From Methanothrix harundinacea (GTDB taxonomy: Archaea > Halobacteriota > Methanosarcinia > Methanotrichales > Methanotrichaceae), in contig DAQG01000054.1 of the NCBI GenBank assembly GCA_002502785.1, positions 1 through 26,478 on the forward strand: a DNA stretch of 26,478 nucleotides, given 5' to 3'. The notes under the pieces were generated by a model. It ran no database searches, had not been told where the DNA came from, and saw only the letters and a program-made list of their open reading frames with translations. The position numbers and the translations under genes were made by a program. Shown here piece after piece: positions 21,602-26,478 of this stretch. Position 1 is the first letter of the stretch; the number at the start of each line of letters is the position of its first letter.

Positions 21602-23116
21602 ATGACCGCCATCAAGTGGACCGAGAAGTATAGGCCCAAAGGCCTGAAAGGAGTTTTGGGAAACGGTAAGGCCATCTCAGACCTAGAGGCTTGGGCCCGA
21701 GCCTGGGAGAGGGGCGTGCCCGAGAAGAGAGCGGTCGTCCTCTACGGTCCCGCCGGGGTGGGGAAGACCTCCGCCGCCCTGGCCCTGGCCGAGGAGCTGG
21801 GCTGGGACCAGATCGAGATGAACGCGAGCGACAGCAGGACAGCCGCTGCCATACAGAAGGTGGCGGGGGCGGCCTCGCGGATGATGACCTTCTCAGGCAA
21901 AAAGAGGCTCGTAATCCTGGACGAGGCCGACAACCTCTACGGGTCTGCGGACCGGGGCGGCTCTGCGGCGATGCTGAAGCTCGTCAGGGAGACCGACCAG
22001 CCGGTGATCCTGATCGCAAACGACTACTACGGACTCTCAAAACCCCTCCGGGAGGCGACCCAGGGCATCCAGTTCAGGTCCATCAGGAAGCCCACAATAG
22101 CCTCGGTCCTGAAGGACATATGCCGGGCCGAGAAGGCCGGATGCACCCCGGTGATGATCGAGGAGATCGCCGATATGGCGAACGGCGACCTCCGAAGCGC
22201 CGTAAACGACCTCCAGGCGGCCCTGGTGGGCTCCCTCGAGCTCGGCGAGGTGGCGACGAGCGTCCGGGACTCGAAGTCCTCGATCTTCGATGGGGTCGCC
22301 AAGATCCTGAGGGGTTCCAGCCCCTCCGAGGCGGTCAAGATCGCCTGGTCCCTGGACGAGAGCCCCGAGGACCTGGTCCACTGGATCGACGAGAACCTTC
22401 CCCTCGTCTACAAGCCCTCTGACCTCGCCGCAGGCTACGACCGGCTCTCCAGGGCCGACGTCTTCCTCGGACGGGTCCGGCGGCGCCAGAACTACGGCCT
22501 GTGGCGGTACGCCTCCTTCATGATGACCGGAGGGGTCCAGTCTGCCCGGACCGAGAAGAAGGGCGGCTACATCGCCTTTCGGCCCCCCAGCTACTGGCGG
22601 AGGATGGGCCAGACCAGGGGCGCAAGGCAGGTCAGGGACTCGGCGACCAAAAAGATCGGGACACACTGCCACATCAGCTCCCGGATGGCGAAGGCCGAGA
22701 TGATGGGGCTCTTCGGCCTTTTCCTAAAGGACTCCGATATGGGGCCGAAGGTGGCAGCCCTTCTCGAATTTTCCGTCGAGGAGATCGCCCTCCTGATGGG
22801 GACGAAGCCGACCACGAAGAAGGTATCGAAGCTCTACGACGCCGCCCAGGAGCTTCTCGAAGAGGAGAGGATCTCGGAGATAGAGATTGCCTGGGGCGGG
22901 ACTTCAAAGTCGGAGAAGGCCGAAAAGAGGGAGCGGCCTCGGAAGTCGGATAAGGCCAAGAAAGATGCTGGCGACGAAGACGATTTTGAGGCGGGCTCGA
23001 AGGCCGCGGGGCTGGACGAGGGGCCTGCAGAGGAGCCCTCAGCGGATCAAGGCGAGGGCTCAGAGCTTGCGGAGCCGGAGAAGGACGACCGCCAGAGGTC
23101 CCTATTCGACTTCTGA
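21602..23116 (+). CDS. rfcL: Replication factor C large subunit (clamp loader)
   Basis: A 504-aa AAA+ ATPase that loads the PCNA sliding clamp with RfcS. The N-terminus IKWTEKYRPKGLKGVLGN, Walker A GPAGVGKT (49-56), Walker B LVILDEAD (to residue 110) and the sensor regions LIANDYYGLSKPLR and ANGDLRSAVNDLQ are typical. The collar domain spans about residues 230-430. A Lys/Glu/Asp-rich low-complexity tail (about 438-495) leads to a terminal PCNA-interacting peptide, QRSLFDF (498-504). A TATA-like CGATATAG lies about 40 bases upstream. The gene is GC-rich and closes the core chromosome block before composition drops sharply. Confidence 0.96.
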   Translation: MTAIKWTEKYRPKGLKGVLGNGKAISDLEAWARAWERGVPEKRAVVLYGPAGVGKTSAALALAEELGWDQIEMNASDSRTAAAIQKVAGAASRMMTFSGKKRLVILDEADNLYGSADRGGSAAMLKLVRETDQPVILIANDYYGLSKPLREATQGIQFRSIRKPTIASVLKDICRAEKAGCTPVMIEEIADMANGDLRSAVNDLQAALVGSLELGEVATSVRDSKSSIFDGVAKILRGSSPSEAVKIAWSLDESPEDLVHWIDENLPLVYKPSDLAAGYDRLSRADVFLGRVRRRQNYGLWRYASFMMTGGVQSARTEKKGGYIAFRPPSYWRRMGQTRGARQVRDSATKKIGTHCHISSRMAKAEMMGLFGLFLKDSDMGPKVAALLEFSVEEIALLMGTKPTTKKVSKLYDAAQELLEEERISEIEIAWGGTSKSEKAEKRERPRKSDKAKKDAGDEDDFEAGSKAAGLDEGPAEEPSADQGEGSELAEPEKDDRQRSLFDF

Positions 23117-23124
23117 GCGGGGTA

Positions 23125-23130
23125 TTTTTT
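23125..23130 (+). terminator. U-rich terminator after rfcL
   Basis: A run of six T lies nine bases after the rfcL stop. Archaeal RNA polymerase stops at such U-tracts. Confidence 0.4.
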
Positions 23131-23236
23131 CGAGGAAGAGGTATGCATATGTAGCTGATAAGACCAAAAGGGAGAAGTATGAAGAGTATTTAGTGTTGTA
23201 ACATAAAAATAGTTTTAATTATATTTTTCACCCTAA

Positions 23237-23249
23237 AACTTATATTGTA
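23237..23249 (+). promoter_or_regulatory. TATA-like promoter of the OLD-family gene
   Basis: AACTTATATTGTA lies about 60 bases before ATG 23303 in an AT-rich spacer, leaving room for a leader with the ribosome site GGGGTG at 23291-23296. In such AT-rich DNA chance matches are frequent. Confidence 0.35.
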
Positions 23250-23302
23250 CCTAAGAACTAATCCCATCATTAGATGAACTATGAATCAATGGGGTGTGGC
23301 TA

Positions 23303-24139
23303 ATGTTTGAATATTTAAAAGTAAAAAATCATAAAGGTATAACATCTGACGTAGAATTAAGAGGGCTAGGCCATATCAATATTCTCTGTGGAAAAAATAA
23401 CAGTGGGAAGACTTCAATACTCGAAGTCATCGGTAAAAAGTGGGATAATCGTGAAAACTTCGCAATCGGTAGAAAATTTTCAAAAGATGAATTTTTAGAG
23501 CATTTTAATCGTAAAGCAGATGCAATGGGAGTTGGTTACAGAAATAAAGCGTGGTTTGATAAATATTGCGATTTCAATATCGAACATGCATCGATTTTAT
23601 ATACTGATACAATAGATGATCACATAAAAGAAGTAAAAGAATTCCGAGACAGGTTTATACTCAATCCTGGAGAAAGATATGAATTCGATCTTAAAAATAT
23701 GTTCGACAATTTCTTTTCAGAATTAATATCAAATTATAAACCTATATTGATAATACCAAAAAGATCCCTGGAGATTCGCACTCCAATTACCGTACAGCAA
23801 TCTGAATTTTATAGTGAAGGTGGAAGATTTATCACTAATCTTCTTTTCGATCTCAAAAATAAAACCCCAGACTCTCCGGAAGCTGAGAAATATAAAGAGA
23901 TATATACTGCATTCGAACAGATAACTGGATGTTCGTTTAGTGTATCAAAAGATCGCAATGACTTAGTATTAAATTTTAATATATTAGGTGTTGGAAAGTG
24001 GGTTGAAGGTGATGCTTCAGGTTTAGGTTTACACGATGTCCTGGTATTAATCACGTTCATTTTTGCGTCCGATGCCACACTTTTTTTAATAGAAGAGCCT
24101 GAAAACCATCTCCACCCCGAGATGCAAAAAAATTTTTGA
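23303..24139 (+). CDS. OLD-family nuclease, N-terminal ABC-type ATPase part
   Basis: A 278-aa frame encoding the ATPase half of an OLD-type protein. MFEYLKVKNHKGI and LRGLGHINILCGKNNSGKTS give the AAA_15/ABC-like start with Walker A at residues 30-37; LFLIEEPENHLHPEMQKNF (260-278) is the Walker B and following D-loop region. A coiled or helical insert lies between. The frame then stops abruptly at TGA 24137-24139, before the H-loop, and the missing continuation is in the -1 frame from 24136. ATG 23303 has a GGTG-type ribosome site; GTG 23294 is in frame. It is very AT-rich compared with rfcL. OLD proteins are ATP-regulated DNA nucleases used in phage defence and by phages. Confidence 0.85.
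   Translation: MFEYLKVKNHKGITSDVELRGLGHINILCGKNNSGKTSILEVIGKKWDNRENFAIGRKFSKDEFLEHFNRKADAMGVGYRNKAWFDKYCDFNIEHASILYTDTIDDHIKEVKEFRDRFILNPGERYEFDLKNMFDNFFSELISNYKPILIIPKRSLEIRTPITVQQSEFYSEGGRFITNLLFDLKNKTPDSPEAEKYKEIYTAFEQITGCSFSVSKDRNDLVLNFNILGVGKWVEGDASGLGLHDVLVLITFIFASDATLFLIEEPENHLHPEMQKNF
24125..24139 (+). other. Slippery heptamer at the OLD gene frame break
   Basis: The frame reads CAA AAA AAT TTT TGA. The seven bases 24130-24136 (AAATTTT) have the X-XXY-YYZ form in the correct zero-frame phase, and TGA follows immediately. A -1 slip continues as TTG AAT CTT ATC, joining Walker B to the H-loop and TOPRIM domain with no missing residue. No strong stimulatory hairpin is visible in the AT-rich bases downstream. 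The A7-T5 run is also a typical place for indels or sequencing errors. Confidence 0.6.
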
Positions 24140-24822
24140 ATCTTATCAAATCTATAGAAAATAGACAATTTATATTATCTACACATTCTAATATTTTTTT
24201 GGACCCATATGTGGCCGACAAAATATTTTATGTCGAATTTGATGGTTGTGTTAAAGTAAAAGATGAATCAACCAAATCGGAAATGCTTTATAATTTAGGT
24301 TATTCAGTTTCTGATAACTTAGTATCAGATATGGTACTCTTAACTGAAGGTCCAACAGATGTACCCGTTTTACGTACCATATTTGATTGGATGGGCCTTG
24401 AGGACAAGTACAATATCAGAATTTGGCCTCTAGGTGGGGATAATATGTCGCAATTGGATCTATCTATATTTGCAGAAAGAAATAATGTATTTGCTTTAAT
24501 AGATTCCGATCCAAAAAGTCACAAAATAAGAAAACAATTTCAGCATAATTGCGCTAATTACAAAATCCCATGCCATAAACTAGAGAGATACGCAATAGAG
24601 AATTATTTCACATTAGATGCCATCAGAGAAGTATTTCCAGGCGTAGGAGATGGTATATCTAAGCTCGAACCTATTATAAAAGTTGAGAAACAAATAGGGA
24701 TAAATGTAAAAAATAATAATTTAAAAATCATTAAACAGATGCATATAAACGACATTATACACACTGATTTATATAATTTCTGCACAAAATTTAAAACCTA
24801 TTCAGAACAAAGATTCTCTTAA
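24136..24822 (+). CDS. OLD-family nuclease, C-terminal H-loop and TOPRIM part
   Basis: A 228-aa frame, 4 bases overlapping the end of the ATPase frame. It opens with the rest of the ATPase (QFILSTHSNIFLD, with the H-loop His at residue 17), so it is not a separate protein by design. The TOPRIM nuclease domain follows: MVLLTEGPTDVPVLRTI supplies the metal-binding Glu71, and NVFALIDSDPKSH the DxD pair (Asp123, Asp125). The nominal TTG start has no ribosome site. With a -1 frameshift the whole protein is about 507 aa, in the usual OLD range. All expected catalytic residues seem present, which argues against long-standing decay. Confidence 0.82.
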   Translation: MNLIKSIENRQFILSTHSNIFLDPYVADKIFYVEFDGCVKVKDESTKSEMLYNLGYSVSDNLVSDMVLLTEGPTDVPVLRTIFDWMGLEDKYNIRIWPLGGDNMSQLDLSIFAERNNVFALIDSDPKSHKIRKQFQHNCANYKIPCHKLERYAIENYFTLDAIREVFPGVGDGISKLEPIIKVEKQIGINVKNNNLKIIKQMHINDIIHTDLYNFCTKFKTYSEQRFS

Positions 24823-24827
24823 TTTTT
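24823..24827 (+). terminator. U-rich tract after the OLD gene
   Basis: Five T directly follow the TAA of the TOPRIM frame. This could end transcription before the separately promoted downstream gene. Confidence 0.25.
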
Positions 24828-25129
24828 CTAGAAGTGTATCGCAGTGTAATTGATGGACCCGTAGGATGATGATGATGGGGAATTGAACTACTCGATGCAG
24901 GGTTTTGACTTATGCACTGGTTTTAGAAGATGTCAGGAGTTATCACAACGAGAGGATGGACGATCTCTCGCCATATATCACATAATCTTGAACCTGTTAT
25001 TTCGAGAAACCAGTAAACGGGGCTCAATTCAAGGCGGTTTTTGACTTAACCGATGGCCTATGGATATGCATATATACAGGATTCAACAATTATTTGTGAA
25101 CAGATATCTAAGCACATTGAGGAGGTATA
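24828..25129. other. Intergenic interval between OLD gene and unknown gene
   Basis: About 300 bases without a gene. It holds a 6-bp inverted repeat CGAGAG/CTCTCG (24949-24954 and 24965-24970, loop of 10), two direct copies of a GGTTTT(T)GACTTA motif at 24901-24912 and 25036-25048, and a TATA-like box near 25069-25077. It is less AT-rich than the flanking genes. No RNA gene is recognised. Confidence 0.45.
25069..25077 (+). promoter_or_regulatory. TATA box of the 389-aa gene
   Basis: CATATATAC sits about 55 bases before the start, giving a leader of roughly 30 bases that includes a near-perfect GAGGAGGT ribosome site at 25119-25126. Confidence 0.5.
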
Positions 25130-26299
25130 ATGATGAAGAGAACAATTTTGTATTATCCCACAATAGCCATACCGCCAGAATGGATTAGATTTTCGATACT
25201 TTACTGGGATCAAATAAGTTCTATAGTACCAAAATCATGGGAAGAAAAAATGGTGGACAGCAAAATTGATGCGTTTTCTAATGGAGAATCATATAAAATT
25301 ATGCAATTTTTAAGAGATGAAGGATGCTATGAGCCTATTCGCCCTGAGAATGAAACTGTGCATTTAGATGTTGATCAGGAATTTGAGGCAATTTTAAAGT
25401 CACAAAGATTTCAAAGTAAGCTCCCACCAATGTTATATCGAGAAAAATTACTTCACAAAGCTCAATTTATGGGGGAACTCCAAAGTGCTACTTTTGGGGG
25501 TATTTTTAAAGAAGACTTAATGCGTGATCTTATAGGATCTATCGGAAACTATTTTAGCAGAGTACACAAAGATAAAACCTCTAAGGACATCATGTTAAAA
25601 TTATTAGTTGATAATGGCTTAGCAATTGAAGATTATAATAATCCCGATTGGTACATAGTGGAAAGAAATACTTCATTACTATATATGGCTATACTAGCAA
25701 AACATTTATCATATACTAAAAGGGATTATACAATAATAGGTACAGATTGGGAGGAATATGAATCGTTATTGTTTGAATCGTATAATGAAAATGTGGGGTT
25801 TCCATCAATAACTACAAAAATGTTGAATATTTTGCCGGTTCCAAGAAGTGACGTGAGAATCGAACAAATATTAAAATTTAAAAGAGAAAAAGAAGATGAG
25901 CTTTTAAAGTTCAGATTCCTATTGGACGAATTTGAATCTGAATTGTCTCATGCAGAAAACGAAAACCAAATGAAACATATAATGATTACGTATAAAGAAC
26001 GAATAGAATTAGATGTTTCTAATTTAAAAAAATATATGAAATATTCGGACATTAAAGCAACAATGGAATCTTTTAAATCTCTAATTGATATTAAAAAGCC
26101 GGTCTTATGGGAATCTCTTGCTTTATCACTTGGATCGCCGCCCACAGCTATCATTCCTTTATTAGGAATTACTGCAGCAATTCAAATTGGATTAACATGG
26201 ATCGATAACAAAAATGAGAAAATGGTTAGGGCGAGGAATTCGCCTTATTCGTATTTATATTATGCAAAGAATGCTAGAATAATAGGAGATTATTTTTAA
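25130..26299 (+). CDS. Unknown 389-aa protein of the AT-rich island, possibly DUF6236-like
   Basis: A 389-aa protein. The opening TILYYPTIAIPPEWIRFSIL followed by YWDQISSIVP reminds me of the uncharacterised DUF6236 family; this is from memory and unverified. The middle (about residues 85-260) is mainly helical-looking; a Lys/Glu-rich stretch (about 245-310) may form a coiled coil; near the C-terminus TAIIPLLGITAAIQIGLTWI is hydrophobic and could be a membrane segment or buried helix. No nuclease or ATPase motif is seen. A strong GAGGAGGT site precedes two adjacent ATGs (25130 and 25133). It is AT-rich like the upstream OLD gene and has its own promoter. It may be the effector or sensor partner of the OLD protein. 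Confidence 0.8.
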   Translation: MMKRTILYYPTIAIPPEWIRFSILYWDQISSIVPKSWEEKMVDSKIDAFSNGESYKIMQFLRDEGCYEPIRPENETVHLDVDQEFEAILKSQRFQSKLPPMLYREKLLHKAQFMGELQSATFGGIFKEDLMRDLIGSIGNYFSRVHKDKTSKDIMLKLLVDNGLAIEDYNNPDWYIVERNTSLLYMAILAKHLSYTKRDYTIIGTDWEEYESLLFESYNENVGFPSITTKMLNILPVPRSDVRIEQILKFKREKEDELLKFRFLLDEFESELSHAENENQMKHIMITYKERIELDVSNLKKYMKYSDIKATMESFKSLIDIKKPVLWESLALSLGSPPTAIIPLLGITAAIQIGLTWIDNKNEKMVRARNSPYSYLYYAKNARIIGDYF

Positions 26300-26307
26300 A
26301 ATAAATG

Positions 26308-26329
26308 CAACCGCAGCTTGCTGCAGTTG
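26308..26329 (+). terminator. Stem-loop after the 389-aa gene
   Basis: CAAC-c-GCAG, loop CTTG, CTGC-a-GTTG forms a nine-position stem with one C/A mismatch, eight bases past the stop codon. It lacks a T-tract. It may protect the 3' end or help terminate. Confidence 0.4.
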
Positions 26330-26389
26330 GGAAGGTCAAGAAATCGACTTAAGGATTATTGCGCATCTCCGAGGGGGGGCGTAGGTTTG

Positions 26390-26478
26390 CTAAACCCTAA
26401 ATTTGGACGCATCCAGCTTGTCTTTCCTCTTCTCCAGGTTGTTGGAAAGATAGATCTGAGTACCCCTCTCCAGATTTT
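26390..26478 (-). CDS. C-terminal end of an unknown gene, truncated by the window edge
   Basis: On the minus strand one frame is open from the right edge to TAG at 26390-26392. Its 29 residues include LERGTQIYLSNNLEKRKDKL, which has the composition of a genuine protein tail. It would be convergent with the 389-aa gene. Only a short piece is visible and other frames here are also open, so the call is tentative. Confidence 0.3.
   Translation of the reverse strand, partial: NLERGTQIYLSNNLEKRKDKLDASKFRV

Noticed and set aside
21691..22422. Long alternative reading frame inside rfcL
   Set aside because: It is the +2 frame of a GC-rich gene with strongly biased Arg/Gly/Pro composition, typical of a shadow frame.
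23303..26299. A standard Gabija system
   Set aside because: Gabija needs a GajB UvrD-like helicase. The second gene has no Walker A or helicase motifs, so only the OLD half matches.

Overview
The window looks like a chromosomal segment of a methanogenic archaeon, most likely an aceticlastic Methanotrichaceae member (Methanothrix/Methanosaeta/Methanocrinis type). The indicators are F420-dependent methylene-tetrahydromethanopterin reductase (mer), the archaeal replication factor C large subunit, two-subunit type pyruvate carboxylase subunit A beside a biotin ligase, archaeal PPAT/RibL/NMNAT nucleotidyltransferases, and TATA-box-like promoters. Most of the window is GC-rich. Genus assignment is inference; no search was run.

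Layout. (1) 1-316: 3' end of an unknown gene, more AT-rich than what follows. (2) 567-3150: a plus-strand arsenic operon: small Cys-rich zinc-ribbon protein, ArsR, ACR3 arsenite exporter and an exported tandem rhodanese. (3) 3255-4373: minus-strand NHL-repeat mini protein and a flavin/PNPOx-fold protein. (4) 4374-5029: mostly non-coding, with a perfect 10-bp inverted repeat and a recurring GAGTTTGACT module. (5) 5030-9117: SWIM zinc-finger protein plus a 1044-aa SNF2-family helicase, one operon. (6) 9288-9640: a decayed OsmC-family pseudogene. (7) 9718-12807: an exported-protein cluster with two paralogous secreted proteins, an unknown 189-aa protein and an exported OB-fold protein. (8) 12887-15449: zinc-ribbon protein, then an overlapping operon of SAM hydrolase (DUF62), mer and NMN adenylyltransferase. 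(9) 15474-21005, minus strand: 11-repeat TPR protein, PPAT, RibL, JAMM peptidase, biotin ligase and pyruvate carboxylase A. (10) 21095-23116: PNPOx-fold protein and rfcL. (11) 23120-26478: a sharply AT-rich accessory island with an OLD-family ATPase/TOPRIM nuclease split by a -1 frameshift, an unrecognised 389-aa protein (possibly DUF6236-like), and the tail of a minus-strand gene.

How parts may work together. The ars genes form a sense-and-export unit. The central block is rich in cofactor enzymes: NAD (NMNAT), CoA (PPAT), FAD (RibL) and biotin (BirA, charging the carrier of pyruvate carboxylase), beside C1 metabolism (Mer) and SAM breakdown. The AT-rich island is the best candidate for an undescribed system: an OLD nuclease with an unknown partner resembles the organisation of two-gene anti-phage modules such as Gabija, but without the UvrD-like helicase. 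Its ATPase and TOPRIM halves join exactly across an in-phase A-AAT-TTT slippery heptamer followed at once by a stop codon, so this is either programmed frameshifting or a homopolymer indel (mutation or sequencing error).
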